From: JBKQVT01 sp963727245
GTDB lineage: Bacteria > Planctomycetota > Planctomycetia > Pirellulales > Thermoguttaceae
Assembly: GCA_963727245.1 (NCBI GenBank)
Contig: CAVSFO010000009.1
Span: forward strand, 558,001 to 622,000
Length of the DNA: 64,000 nt
Direction of reading: 5' to 3'
Within the stretch, counting starts at the first letter, position 1, and each line of letters opens with the position of its first letter. Shown in pieces: positions 9,003 to 20,567 of this stretch. The notes beneath the pieces were generated by a model. The model did no database searches, was not told the origin of the DNA, and saw only the letters and a list, made by a program, of their open reading frames with translations. The position numbers and the translations under genes are program-made.

Positions 9003-10316
9003 TTAGAACACGTATCGGTTCACGATATTCTCCAGCAGTTCCTGCCGGCCGCTGGCGTTCGCCGCGGCCTCGCCCTTGCCGAGCATGTACTTCTCCAGCG
9101 AGGCGAAATCCTGTCGGCCCGCCTCGATCTCGGCCCCCACGCCGCAGTCCCAGGAAGCGTAGCGATCCTTGAGCATCCGCGCCATCTCGCCGTCGGCCAG
9201 GATCGCGGCGGCGGCCAGCAGCCCCTTGGCAAAGGCGTCCATGCCGCCGACGTGGGCGTAGAACAAGTCGATGGGCTCGAAACTCTCGCGGCGGACCTTG
9301 GCGTCGAAGTTCAGCCCGCCGGTGGTGAAACCGCCGTACTTCAAAATCACCAGCATCATCTTCGTGGTCAGGTAAACGTCCGTGGGGAACTGGTCGGTGT
9401 CCCAGCCCAGCAGCAGGTCGCCCGTGTTGGCGTCGACCGAGCCCAAGAAGCCCTGCGAGCCGGCGTAGTCGAGCTCGTGCTCGACCGTGTGGCCTGCCAG
9501 CGTGGCGTGGTTGGTCTCGATGTTCATCTTCACGTAATCGGCCAGGTCGTAGGCGCGGAGGAAGTTGATGCAGGCGGCCGAGTCGAAATCGTACTGGTGT
9601 TTCGTCGGTTCCTTCGGCTTGGGCTCGAAATAGAACTGGCCGTGGAAACCGATCTGCTTGGCATAATCGACCGCCATGTGCATGAAGCGGGCCAGGTGGT
9701 CCGCCTCGCGCTTCATGTCGGTGTTCCAGAGGGTCTGATAGCCTTCGCGCCCGCCCCAGAACACGTAGCCGGCGCCGCCCAGCTCCTTGGTCACTTCCAG
9801 AGCCTTCTTCACCTGGGCGGCGGCGAATGCGAAGGCGTCGGCGTTGGGGCTGGTGGCGGCGCCGTGCATGTAGCGCGGGTTGCTGAACAAGTTGGCCGTG
9901 CCCCAGAGGAGCTTGATGCCGGTGCGCGCCATCTCTTGCTTGACGATCTTCACCACCGCGTCGAGGTTCCGGTTGCTCTCGGCCAGCGATCGGCCTTCGG
10001 GCGCCATGTCGCGGTCGTGGAAGCAGAAGAAGGGCGAGCCGAGCTTCTCCATGAATTCGAAGGCGACGCGGACGCGATGGATGGCGTTATCAACCGAGTC
10101 CTCGGCCGCTTCCCAGGGCCGCAGCATCGTGCCGGGTCCGAACGGATCGCCGCCGCTGCCCCGCATCGTGTGCCAATAGGCCACGCTGAAGCGGAGCTGC
10201 TCCTTCATGGTCTTGCCGGCCACCTGGCGGTTCTCCTCGTAGTAGCGGAACGCCAGCGGGTTTTTCGATTGCGGACCCTCGAACGTGATTTTCCGGACTT
10301 CGGGAAAAGCGGCCAT
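9003..10316 (-). CDS. xylA: Xylose isomerase
   Basis: A full-length 437-residue xylose isomerase, which interconverts D-xylose and D-xylulose in the cytoplasm using two divalent metal ions. Visible signatures are FFCFHDRDMAPEG (catalytic His, near residue 97), FWGGREGYQTLWNTD (near 184), the metal-ligand stretch EPKPKEPTKHQYDFD (near 228) and GHTVEHELDYA. Start and end agree with the family length. Repeats separate it from an SDR and a Gfo/Idh oxidoreductase on the same strand, all suited to carbohydrate use, but no xylulokinase is nearby. Confidence 0.95.
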   Translation of the reverse strand: MAAFPEVRKITFEGPQSKNPLAFRYYEENRQVAGKTMKEQLRFSVAYWHTMRGSGGDPFGPGTMLRPWEAAEDSVDNAIHRVRVAFEFMEKLGSPFFCFHDRDMAPEGRSLAESNRNLDAVVKIVKQEMARTGIKLLWGTANLFSNPRYMHGAATSPNADAFAFAAAQVKKALEVTKELGGAGYVFWGGREGYQTLWNTDMKREADHLARFMHMAVDYAKQIGFHGQFYFEPKPKEPTKHQYDFDSAACINFLRAYDLADYVKMNIETNHATLAGHTVEHELDYAGSQGFLGSVDANTGDLLLGWDTDQFPTDVYLTTKMMLVILKYGGFTTGGLNFDAKVRRESFEPIDLFYAHVGGMDAFAKGLLAAAAILADGEMARMLKDRYASWDCGVGAEIEAGRQDFASLEKYMLGKGEAAANASGRQELLENIVNRYVF

Positions 10317-10403
10317 GGCTGGTCTCCTGTGCGTGCTGCAAGGATACGATCCAGCCTGTTATCCTCCCAAATCGGCCAGCAGCGGGCAAGGGGGAAGGGA
10401 AGG

Positions 10404-10657
10404 GGGAGGGCGGAAGGCGGAAGGAAGAATTCACTTCTCAAGCCCACCGGCTGCGTCCGGTGGGAACGGCAGTGGCCGACGGCGTTCTGTCCGGCGCCGG
10501 CTGCCACTGGCTATGCCAGTGCTTTGGGCGATCGGTCCCACGGAAGCACTGGCGAAGCCAGTGGCACACTTGCCTCTGACCCAACGGTCGCAGCCGGTGG
10601 GCTTGGGTGGGACTTCCTTCTGCCTTCCGCCTTCCGCCCTCCGCCTTCCGCCTTCGC
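10404..10657. repeat. Triple-nested palindromic repeats
   Basis: Three layers are stacked. Outer arms are GGGCGGAAGGCGGAAGG (10404-10426) and the inverted form (10615-10657). Middle arms are CCCACCGGCTGCGTCCGG (10443) and its counterpart ending GCAGCCGGTGGGCTT (to about 10606). The core is a 66-bp element (10502-10567) with ends TGCCACTGGCTATGCCAGTG and CACTGGCGAAGCCAGTGGCA. This accounts for most of the 340-nt gap between xylA and the SDR gene; no gene is seen here. Confidence 0.8.
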
Positions 10658-10658
10658 T

Positions 10659-11462
10659 TCACGTTTTCCGCAGCACGATCCAGTCGCCCAGGCGAGGGAA
10701 GAGCTGCGCCAGGGCGAACAGCAGCCGGGCCCGGCCGGGCACGACCAACTCGGGCCGCCGCAACTCGCACGCCCGCAGGATCGCGCGGGCCAACTGCTGC
10801 GGCGGGATGGCCCGCGTCCGGACTCCCCCGCCGGCGCGGCGGGCGCGCTCGGGGACGTCCTCCGCCCCGGCCAGCGGATAGAGCCGCTCCTCGCTGCGCT
10901 GGATGGGGCCGGGACAGACCAGCAGCACGTGCAGCCCCTGCGGCCCCAGTTCCAGCCGCAATTGCTGCGAATAGGCGGCCACGGCGAACTTCGTGGCCGG
11001 ATAGGCGCCCAGCCAGCGGGCGGCCGACTTGGCCCCCAGCGAGCCGATGTTGACCAGGTGCCCCTGCCGGGCCAGCAGGTGCGGCGCCGCCGCCCGCGTG
11101 CAGCGGACCAGGGCGATCAGGTTCAACTCCATCAAGTCGCGGAACTGCTCCGGCGTGGTGTCCAGCACCTTGCCGCGCATGGAGCGGCCGGCATTGTTCA
11201 CCAGCACGTCGAGCTGCCCGAAGCGCGCCAGCGTCTGCTCGATCATGCGATCGACGTCGTCCTGGCGGGTGATGTCGGCGTGGATGGGCAGCACGTCGCA
11301 GCCGGCCGCCTGCATTTGGTCCGCCGCTTGCCGGACGGCGTTGGCCTCCAGGGCGGCGATGACGACCTTGCTGCCGGCGGCGCCGAACTGCTCGGCGATG
11401 ACGCGGCCCAGGCCGCTGGAACCGCCGGTGACGAGGGCGACTTTGTTTTGCCAGAAACCCAT
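10659..11462 (-). CDS. Short-chain dehydrogenase/reductase (SDR)
   Basis: A 267-residue classical SDR. The dinucleotide site is TGGSSGLG (residues 11-18), followed by VLVNNAGRS (near 84), the catalytic Ser in NIGSLGAKS and the YPATK pair near residue 153. The C-terminal region ends in a hydrophobic segment (LLFALAQLFPRLGDWIVL) that may touch the membrane. Its start lies 21 nt after the Gfo/Idh stop, so the two are co-transcribed, suggesting a shared redox pathway, probably on sugars. Substrate not deducible. Confidence 0.85.
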   Translation of the reverse strand: MGFWQNKVALVTGGSSGLGRVIAEQFGAAGSKVVIAALEANAVRQAADQMQAAGCDVLPIHADITRQDDVDRMIEQTLARFGQLDVLVNNAGRSMRGKVLDTTPEQFRDLMELNLIALVRCTRAAAPHLLARQGHLVNIGSLGAKSAARWLGAYPATKFAVAAYSQQLRLELGPQGLHVLLVCPGPIQRSEERLYPLAGAEDVPERARRAGGGVRTRAIPPQQLARAILRACELRRPELVVPGRARLLFALAQLFPRLGDWIVLRKT

Positions 11463-11482
11463 GGCGATGGTGGCCCCGCGGT

Positions 11483-12850
11483 TCAAACCGGCAAGGTGTA
11501 GGGCGAACGCTGCTTGCGACTCATCAAGGCGTCGGCCTCGGCGTCGTCGATGAACTGCTCCCGTTTCAGGTCCCAGCGGACCTTGCGGCCCAGCAGCATG
11601 GCGATGTTGGCCATGTGGCAGGCATTGACCGAGTTGACGTGGGTGAAGACGTTGGAGATGGGCAGCGAGCGGTCTTTCATGCAATCGAGGAAGTTGGCCA
11701 TGTGGCCGCGAATCGGCTTGCCTCGATAGAGCTTGCGGACTTCCTCGTCGAGCCAACGCTTCTGTTCGGGGTCCTGCTTGAGGTTCTTGACGAAGGTCCC
11801 GCGGAGGCCGCTCGTTCGGATGGCGCGGCGGACAGCCAAATGGCCGAGTTCGCCTTTGATGAGCAGGTCGTAGTTGTCGCCGCTGACAAGGTTGATCGTG
11901 TTGCCGTTGGGCAGGGTCATCGTGCAATTGTAGGTGGTGGCGGTGTTGTAGCGGGGGGGCAGGGCCTCGAAGGGCTTCTTTCCCAGCAGCGTTTCCAGCA
12001 TCAACTCGCGGCCTAGGGGGAACTCGCCTTTGCCTTCGACCTCGATGGGCCCGGTGGTCTCGCCGCCCAGCGCCCAGATGGCGATGTCGCTCTGATGGAC
12101 GCCCCAGTCGGTGACCTCGCCGCCGGAATACTCGAACCAATAGCGGAACGGATAGCTGGTGCGCTTCTCGGTGTAGGGGACCTTGGGGGCCTGGCCCAGC
12201 CAAGAGTCCCAGTTCAAGTCGGCCGGCACCGGCTGCGGCGTAAACGGACCGCCGGAAAGCCCCGTTTCCGCGGTGGCCAAGGCGTGCAGTTTCTTGCCGA
12301 GGCGTCCGCTGCGGGCGATGGCGACCGCTTCCAGAAACGCGCCGAGATATTCGCTCCGCTGCTGGGTTCCCACCTGGAACACCCGCCCCGTCTCGCGGAC
12401 GACCTTGCAGATCAGCTTGCTCTCGGCGATGGTCAGCGTCAGCGGCTTCTCGCAATAGACGTCCTTTCCCGCCCGCAGGGCCTCGACGGCGATCTTGGTG
12501 TGCCAATGATCGGGCGTGGCGCAGAGGATCGCCTCGACGTCCTTGCGGTCGAGCACCTTGCGATAGTCGGTATAGACCTGGCACTTGACCCTGGAGAGCC
12601 CGGCAAACCGCTCGGCGTTGCCGCGCCTCACGTCGGCGCAGGCCACGATGTTGGCCAGTTGGCGGGCCTGTTGGCCAATTCCGTTGCCGCGCCCCCCCGC
12701 GCCGATCAGCGCCAGCGCCGGCTTGTCCAGCCTGGAGTCGTCGGCACGGGCAGTCTCGCTCGTCCAGAAATAGGGGATCGCGGCGCCCGCGGCGGCAATG
12801 CCGGCCGACTTCCGCAGGAACTCGCGGCGGCTGGATTTCGCTCGCTTCAT
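11483..12850 (-). CDS. Tat-exported Gfo/Idh/MocA family oxidoreductase
   Basis: A 455-residue NAD(P)-dependent oxidoreductase. The N-terminus SSRREFLRKSAG at residues 6-17 is a twin-arginine signal, so it should be exported folded. The Rossmann motif IGAGGRGNG follows near residue 50, then ATPDHWHTKIA and the catalytic-lysine motif YCEKPLTLT. The ATG at 12850 has AAGGAG at 7 nt; a TTG two codons earlier is less likely. Exported Gfo/Idh proteins are abundant in planctomycetes and are tied to breakdown of complex or sulfated sugars; that role is inferred. Confidence 0.9.
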   Translation of the reverse strand: MKRAKSSRREFLRKSAGIAAAGAAIPYFWTSETARADDSRLDKPALALIGAGGRGNGIGQQARQLANIVACADVRRGNAERFAGLSRVKCQVYTDYRKVLDRKDVEAILCATPDHWHTKIAVEALRAGKDVYCEKPLTLTIAESKLICKVVRETGRVFQVGTQQRSEYLGAFLEAVAIARSGRLGKKLHALATAETGLSGGPFTPQPVPADLNWDSWLGQAPKVPYTEKRTSYPFRYWFEYSGGEVTDWGVHQSDIAIWALGGETTGPIEVEGKGEFPLGRELMLETLLGKKPFEALPPRYNTATTYNCTMTLPNGNTINLVSGDNYDLLIKGELGHLAVRRAIRTSGLRGTFVKNLKQDPEQKRWLDEEVRKLYRGKPIRGHMANFLDCMKDRSLPISNVFTHVNSVNACHMANIAMLLGRKVRWDLKREQFIDDAEADALMSRKQRSPYTLPV

Positions 12851-12864
12851 CAGCAACTCCTTGG

Positions 12865-13052
12865 AACGTGTTTTGAAATTCTCCCCTCTCCCTTTGGGAG
12901 AGGGGTCGGGGGTGAGGGCGGTTGCGGTCTTGGCCCGGCTAAGCCGACGTTTCTCGGCACTGCCGCCCTCACCCTAGCCCTCTCCCGGAGGGAGAGGGGA
13001 CCTGTCACTCGCCATTCCAAAACACGTTCTTAGACCCGGGGACTGTCCCCTT
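12865..13052. repeat. Nested palindromic repeats, family d plus half e
   Basis: Outer arms GAACGTGTTTTG (12865) and CAAAACACGTTC (13018-13029) enclose a family d hairpin with arms CCCCTCTCCCTTTGGGAG and CTCTCCCGGAGGGAGAGGGG (12883-13000). A half copy of family e (CCGGGGACTGTCCCC, 13037) follows. Family d recurs at 36409-36502. Confidence 0.75.
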
Positions 13053-13105
13053 CCCTTTCAAACATGTCGATTGTAATCCCCCGGCAGGGAGATTGCGAGT
13101 GGTCG

Positions 13106-13666
13106 TCATGCCCGGGGCTTCCGCTCCAGCAGCAATTCCAGGTAGCTGCGGCGCTCGCTCTCGCGGAGGCCCAACTCGGCGGCCAGACCGGCGATGCACG
13201 CCTTGGCCGCGGCCATCTCCTGGGCATCGGCGATCAATTCCAACTCGACGAAGGTGCCCAGCCCCTCGACCGCGTCCAGCGAGACCTCGACCTGGCGGTC
13301 TTGCCAGCAGACCAGGGCCTTGCGGCGCGACTTGCGGACCTCGCCCACGCCGCGGAAGCCCAGCACCTCCAACAGCTCCCGCCAGGCGGCCACAGCGCCG
13401 GCCGCGTCGCCCAGCGGCAATTCGATCTCGCGGCGGGTCTTGGTGGTGGCGTCGAGCTTCGGGCCCTTGTAGGTGATATAGCTCTGCGCACCCTTCCGGC
13501 GGAGCCGCAGCGCCTCGTCCGTGGCGGCGAAATCCCGCTGCGGATGGGCAAAGTACAGGTCCATCTCCTCCTCCGGCGCCGAGATGCCGGCCCCCAGGGC
13601 GGCCAACGCGGCCTCCACGGCCCCCATGTCGGCCACGGGAAATTTCTGTTCAACTTCGTATCGCAT
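13106..13666 (-). CDS. CYTH-domain protein (class IV adenylate cyclase-like)
   Basis: A 186-residue CYTH/triphosphate-tunnel protein. The signature EVEQKF (ExExK) is at residues 3-8, followed by the DLYF, LRLRR and YKGPK strands and the REIELPL, VCWQDRQVEVSLD and FVELELIA segments that line the tunnel. Members cleave or bind triphosphates or thiamine triphosphate, or make cAMP; the activity of this one cannot be told. The ATG at 13666 is used because the ExExK motif must lie at the N-terminus. It is a lone gene, convergent with nothing and flanked by repeats. Confidence 0.8.
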   Translation of the reverse strand: MRYEVEQKFPVADMGAVEAALAALGAGISAPEEEMDLYFAHPQRDFAATDEALRLRRKGAQSYITYKGPKLDATTKTRREIELPLGDAAGAVAAWRELLEVLGFRGVGEVRKSRRKALVCWQDRQVEVSLDAVEGLGTFVELELIADAQEMAAAKACIAGLAAELGLRESERRSYLELLLERKPRA

Positions 13667-13790
13667 TGAGCACACCCCAGTAACTCTTCGCCTACCGAAA
13701 GTGTACCCGGAAATTCCCCCGCATGGTAGACGGCCGTCGCCTGGCTGCGTACACTTGTAGCGTCGCTACTGACCGCCGGAGGCGTGCCCA

Positions 13791-14426
13791 ATGCAGACGC
13801 TTCTTTCCCACACAAATCGCTTGGCTGGCCTCTTGGGGCTGGCCATGCTGGGGGCGATGCTCTGCCGGGGCTGCGGCCCTCCGGCCCCCGCTCCGCAACA
13901 ACTCCCGGGGATCGGCTCGCCGCTGGCAGAACTCAGCCTGCAACCACTGACCGGCGACGCCCGGCCGCTGAGCCTGGCCGACCTGCGGGGCTCGGTCGTG
14001 CTCCTGAATTTTTGGGGCACCTGGTGTCCGCCGTGCCGGCGGGAATTGCCGCACATCGCCCAAATCTACAAATCCCACCAGGCCGACGCCGACTTCAAAC
14101 TGCTGGCGGTCTCCTGCGGAGGCCCGGGCGACGAGGAGAAAATCGACGCCTTGCGAAATGCTACTGCCGCTCTGCTCAAGAAAATGCACATCACCATGCC
14201 GACCTACGCCGATCCGGACGAAGTGACTCGCACGGCGGTCGATCGCGTTGCCGGGTTTGAGGGTTATCCCACCACGCTGGTGTTGGATCGCCAGGGGATC
14301 ATTCGCGGCATCTGGGTCGGCTACGAGCGGGGTTCTGAGGAGCAGATGGATGAGCTGATCGGCAAGCTGCTGGACAAGAAGGCGGAAGGCGGAGGGCGGA
14401 AGGCGGAAGGAAAGGATGAAGGATAG
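13791..14426 (+). CDS. TlpA-like thioredoxin-fold protein, exported
   Basis: A 211-residue TlpA/ResA-like protein. A signal segment (residues 9-28, ending LCRGCG, possibly a lipobox) is followed by the redox motif WGTWCPPCRREL near residue 79 and FEGYPTTLVLDRQG with the cis-Pro. It likely acts outside the cytoplasm in disulfide reduction, for example in cytochrome maturation. The last 17 residues (KKAEGGGRKAEG and on) are encoded by the GGCGGAAGG repeat, so the native C-terminus was probably nearer GKLLD and has been extended by repeat insertion. Confidence 0.8.
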   Translation: MQTLLSHTNRLAGLLGLAMLGAMLCRGCGPPAPAPQQLPGIGSPLAELSLQPLTGDARPLSLADLRGSVVLLNFWGTWCPPCRRELPHIAQIYKSHQADADFKLLAVSCGGPGDEEKIDALRNATAALLKKMHITMPTYADPDEVTRTAVDRVAGFEGYPTTLVLDRQGIIRGIWVGYERGSEEQMDELIGKLLDKKAEGGGRKAEGKDEG

Positions 14427-14583
14427 AGGATCAAGGCGACGACATCCAATCCCCGGCCTCGGGTGCCACTGGCTTTGCCAGTGCTTCTCTGGGACCGGCC
14501 GCCCAAAGCACTGGCGTAGCCAGTGGCACTCGCCGTGCCCCGCCAACCCTGGTCCCCGGCCCCTGGTCCCCGGTCCCCGGCCC
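14384..14583. repeat. Repeat cluster incl. second copy of the 66-bp element
   Basis: In order: GGCGGAAGG repeats (14384-14412, overlapping the end of the thioredoxin-like gene), an ATGAAGGAT heptamer remnant, a 67-bp element (14463-14529) with ends GTGCCACTGGCTTTGCCAGTG and CACTGGCGTAGCCAGTGGCAC, and CCCGGCCCCTGGTC tandem repeats (14541-14583). The element's asymmetric centre is the reverse complement of that in the copy at 10502-10567. Confidence 0.8.
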
Positions 14584-16144
14584 CTAACTTTTCAACCTCG
14601 CCGACATTGCGCGCCACGGCGGTGGGATCGCCGGCCGTGGTGATGGCCCCGCCGACGGCGACGCGGCCGATGCCGGTGGAGAGGACCTCGGCCAGGTTGC
14701 CGGGCGCGATGCCGCCAATGGCAAAGGCCGGCAGGCGGATTTCAGCGGCCACCGCCCGCAAGAGGTGCGACCCCGGGAAAGTCCGCGAACTGCTTCGTGC
14801 CGGAGGGAAACGTCGGCCCCACGCCAAGGTAGTTGGCCCCGTCGAGGACCGCCTGCCGGGCCTGCTCGATCGAATGCGTGGAAACACCGACCAGGGCCTC
14901 GGGCCCGACGATCGCCCGGGCGTCCTTGACCGAGAGGTCGCCTTGGCCGAGGTGGACGCCGTCGGCGCGGGCCAGGCGGGCCACGTCGGGCCGGTCGTTG
15001 ACGATCAGCAGCGCCGCCGTGCCGGCGGTCATTTCCCGCAGCAGCCGCGCCCGCTCCACCAGCCGCCGGTCGTCGAGTCGCTTGTCGCGGAGTTGGAGCA
15101 CGTCGGCGCCCGCCGCGATCGAGCCCGACTGGGCCAGCCGTTCCAGTTCCGCCGTGGACGGGCCGCCGTCGAGGAGCACATAGAGCCTGGCGGCCGCCAG
15201 CCGCTCCAGCCCGGCGCGGGTGAAGTCCACCGCCCGCTGGAGCGTATAGGCGCGATAGCGGAGTTGCTCGATGCCGGCGGCCATGCCGGCGTCCAGCAGT
15301 TTGCCGAACTCTTCCAGGGTGCGGAGCGATTCTTGCAGCCGCAAGAAATTGGCGGCCAGGACACCCTCGGCATCGGCGCGGTGTTGCTCGGAAGGGGTGG
15401 TCAGCGTGATGCCGACGTCGGCCTGGGTCTCGCGGGCCGCCAGGCAATAGCCGCGGGGGCAATCGTCCCAGCGACGGCCGCCAGATCGTGCCGCAGACGC
15501 TTGAGCTGTTCGGTCAGGTGGCGATCGTCCAGGGCGAAGCGGACGTAATCCTCGACCACGCGGAGGCCCTCGCGGGCCCGATTGGCGGCGGCGTCGAGGA
15601 TTCGCAGCAGATCGATTTCCGCCTGCTTCCCGACCGGCCTGCGGCCGGTGCCCGGCGGCGACTCGGCCGGTTCTGCCATATCCAGCGGCGGCTCCTCCGT
15701 TTGATAACCGTATAACTGATGAATTTCGGCTTGCAGGGCATCCGGGTCGAGGCCCTGCTGGCGGAGCCACGTGGCGGTCTCCCCCTCGGCGGCGGCCAGC
15801 CCCAACAGCAGATGCTCGGTGGCCAGCACCAGGGGGTGAGGAAAGTCGGCCAAGCGGGCCGCGGCGGCATGGCAAAAAACTTCCAAACCCGCTATAGTAT
15901 CCGCTGTTGGTTCCGAACAACCACACGCGGCCGCCTCGGGCGCGAGCAAGCCTGGCCAGCGGGCGTGGACGGCCGCGGCGTCGAGACGGCAGCGTGCTAG
16001 CATCGCCGCCGCGCGGCACTCCGCTTGGGCCAATAATCCCAACAACAGGGCCGCGCCCCGCCATTCGCTGCAATCGTTACGACCGAGCCAGAGCGGCCGC
16101 ATCGCCACGGCCCGCTGGGCCGCGGGGGTAAACTCGTATTTCAT
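14584..16144 (-). CDS. thiE: Clp_N - ThiD2 - ThiE fusion, thiamine phosphate synthase; two frameshifts
   Basis: Three parts are read in order. Residues 1-150 resemble a double Clp N-terminal repeat (FTPAAQRAVAM ... HPLVLATEHLLLGLAA). Then a ThiD2-type domain (LLRILDAAANRAREGLRVVE) follows in the same frame with no stop between. Last is ThiE, which joins HMP-PP and thiazole phosphate to thiamine phosphate (VLQLRDKR, LLIVNDRPDVA, DGVHLGQGDL, GVSTHS, YLGVGPTFPS, FAIGGIAPGNL). One-base shifts are needed near 15465 and 14775. The 3' end runs into a CCCGGCCCCTGG repeat, so the stop is uncertain. The fused Clp_N part is unusual. Confidence 0.75.
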
Positions 16145-16295
16145 GGTCTCAGTGTGCCATATCCGTGCCGGGCAGGCAATCGCCTCGCCTGGGCACCCAG
16201 CGGAGTTGCCTTGATTCGCCTGGTTTTGAAAGTTACAATTCCTTGGCTGGAAGGGAGCAGGGCCGCCCAAGTTGGGCAGGAAGGAGCCGGTAGCG

Positions 16296-16884
16296 GTGCG
16301 CAGGATGCCCTGGGCGGTTTACTTGTGGCCAGGATTGCCCCAGCTTGCGGGACGGGGAAGCTGGGCGGCGTTGGTGGTGGCCTTTGGGGCCGCCGCCCTG
16401 CTGAGCGTCGCCCTGCTAGGGACGTTCGTGTGGACTGAACTGCTCGCGCCGAATTTGCGTATACTGTACTGGCTCTTGTTGGTGGTCGCCTGGAGTGGTT
16501 CGGCGGGGCTTTCCGGCTGGCTCCATCACCGCCGGTGTGTGCGGCCGGAGAAGGAAGAAAACAAGGACCTTTTCCGCGAGGCACTGGATTATTACTTGCA
16601 GGGGAATTGGTTCGAGGCGCAGCGGGCGCTGGGCCGCCTGTTGCGAAAGGATCGCCGCGACGTGGAAGCCCGCCTGATGCTGGCGACCTTGATGCGGCAC
16701 ACGGGGCGAGACGAGGAGGCGGCCCGGCAGTTGGAGGTGCTGGTCCGCATGGAGGAAGCCGCGGAAGTGGGAATTGGAAATCCGGCACGAGATGGAATTG
16801 TTGGCCGCCGCCCGCCGGCAGCGCCGGCCGGACGAGGAAAACGCGACGAGCGACGTAAAGAAGAAAATCGAAATCACAAGCTAG
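16296..16884 (+). CDS. Membrane protein with TPR-like C-terminal domain, frameshift
   Basis: About 195 residues. Two transmembrane helices (roughly residues 25-48 and 56-76) precede a cytoplasmic TPR-like region (DLFREALDYYLQGNWFEAQRALGRLL ...; two helical repeats). A GTG at 16296 with AAGGAG 9 nt upstream is the best start. Read straight, the last 50 residues become low-complexity; removing one G near 16756 restores KWELEIRHEMELLAAA and the ending KKKIEITS at 16884. It lies 38 nt upstream of clpC on the same strand, so it may be co-transcribed and help recruit clients, which is speculation. Confidence 0.65.
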
Positions 16885-16922
16885 CGCACATCGGCTAGCG
16901 CAGCGGAGCAACGGAGAGTTTC

Positions 16923-19512
<2,590 letters not shown>

Positions 19513-19546
19513 GCGACCAGCCGCCGAAGAAACCAGGGCGGAAGAT

Positions 19547-19630
19547 GTAGGGTGGGTCGAGCGCAGCGAGCCCCACCAGAGAGCGGCCGGATGGTATTTG
19601 GTGGGGCTCGCTGCGCTCGACCCACCCTAC
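19547..19630. repeat. Palindromic repeat, family c
   Basis: Full hairpin with arms TAGGGTGGGTCGAGCGCAGC and GCTGCGCTCGACCCACCCTA, between clpC and the nucleotidyltransferase gene. Confidence 0.8.
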
Positions 19631-19690
19631 CTCATCGGGCAGTAACGACGCATGGCGGCTCCCGCGGTCAACCTCTGGAAGGAATACACC

Positions 19691-20239
19691 ATGGCCCTGG
19701 AGGACGTTACTGCGCGCTTGCAGCGGATTTGCCAGGCGTGGGGCGCGGCGGAGGTGCCCTTCGCGCTGGTCGGCGGACAGGCGGTGGCCCTCTGGGTCGC
19801 CAGCCGCGATCCGGCGGCCGTCCGCACCACCAAGGACGTGGACGTGCTGCTGCGGCGCGACGACCTGCCCAAGGCGCGGGCCGCGGCCCTGGCGGCCGGC
19901 ATGGACTATTTCGAGCTGATGGGCGTCGGCATGTTCCTCGATCGAGAAGACCCCAACCCGCATCATGCCGTCCGTCTCGTCTGGGCCGGCCAACGCGTGC
20001 GGCCGGAATATGAATTGCCCTCACCGGCGATCGAGGATTGCCAAGAGCTGTCGGCCGGACTGCCCGTGGTCTCGCTGGCCGGCTTGGTGCGGATGAAGCT
20101 CTTGAGCAACCGCGACCAGGACCGCGTGCACCTCCGCGACCTGATCGACGTGGGGCTTGTCGGCCGCGACTTGGTTACCGGCCTGCCAGCCGAGTTGGCC
20201 GCCCGGCTGGCGGTTCTCCTCAGCGAGGCGGGACGGTAG
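19691..20239 (+). CDS. Nucleotidyltransferase-fold protein, AbiEii/DUF6036-like
   Basis: A 182-residue protein with a minimal nucleotidyltransferase core: the GG motif in FALVGGQAVALWVASR (near residue 26) and the metal-binding TKDVDVLL (near residue 48), then LVRMKLLSNRDQDRVHLRDL. This arrangement is shared with AbiEii-type toxins and related proteins that add nucleotides to tRNA or protein. The usual AbiEi antitoxin is absent. GGAAGGAA lies 8 nt before the ATG at 19691. It stands at the edge of a toxin-antitoxin patch, which supports a similar role without proving it. Confidence 0.7.
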   Translation: MALEDVTARLQRICQAWGAAEVPFALVGGQAVALWVASRDPAAVRTTKDVDVLLRRDDLPKARAAALAAGMDYFELMGVGMFLDREDPNPHHAVRLVWAGQRVRPEYELPSPAIEDCQELSAGLPVVSLAGLVRMKLLSNRDQDRVHLRDLIDVGLVGRDLVTGLPAELAARLAVLLSEAGR

Positions 20240-20273
20240 AATTGATAATCGTTTCCGTTGTGGAAGACAGTGG

Positions 20274-20305
20274 TAGGGTGGGTCGAGCGCAGCGAGCCCC
20301 ACCAG
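20274..20305. repeat. Half copy of palindromic family c
   Basis: One arm only (TAGGGTGGGTCGAGCGCAGC and following), between the nucleotidyltransferase gene and hicB. Confidence 0.7.
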
Positions 20306-20345
20306 CCACGATTCGGCCATGCCTTTGTCTGCTCGGAGCAATTTT

Positions 20346-20567
20346 ATGAAAGAGTACGAGTTTACCATCGTGATCGAGCGGGACGAGGACGGTCATTTTT
20401 TGGCGATTTGTCCCGCCCTCCAGGGCTGCTATACGGAGGGTGAGACGGAAGAAGAGGCCCGCGCGTTGATCGAAGACGCCATTCGCCTCCACGTCCAGGA
20501 TCGGCTGGAAGCCGGGGAGCCGATCCATCAAGAAGTCCATTCGCTCAAGGTGCGGGTTGCAGTATGA
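20346..20567 (+). CDS. hicB: HicB-family antitoxin
   Basis: A 73-residue HicB-like partial RNase H-fold protein: YEFTIVIERDEDGHFLAICPALQG, CYTEGETEEEARALIEDAI, then a short basic end. HicB proteins bind and block the HicA mRNA interferase and often repress their own promoter. The stop overlaps the hicA ATG by 4 nt (ATGA), which fits co-translation. There is no added DNA-binding domain at the C-terminus, so autoregulation would need the core itself. The start at 20346 is fixed by the conserved N-terminal strand. Confidence 0.85.
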   Translation: MKEYEFTIVIERDEDGHFLAICPALQGCYTEGETEEEARALIEDAIRLHVQDRLEAGEPIHQEVHSLKVRVAV

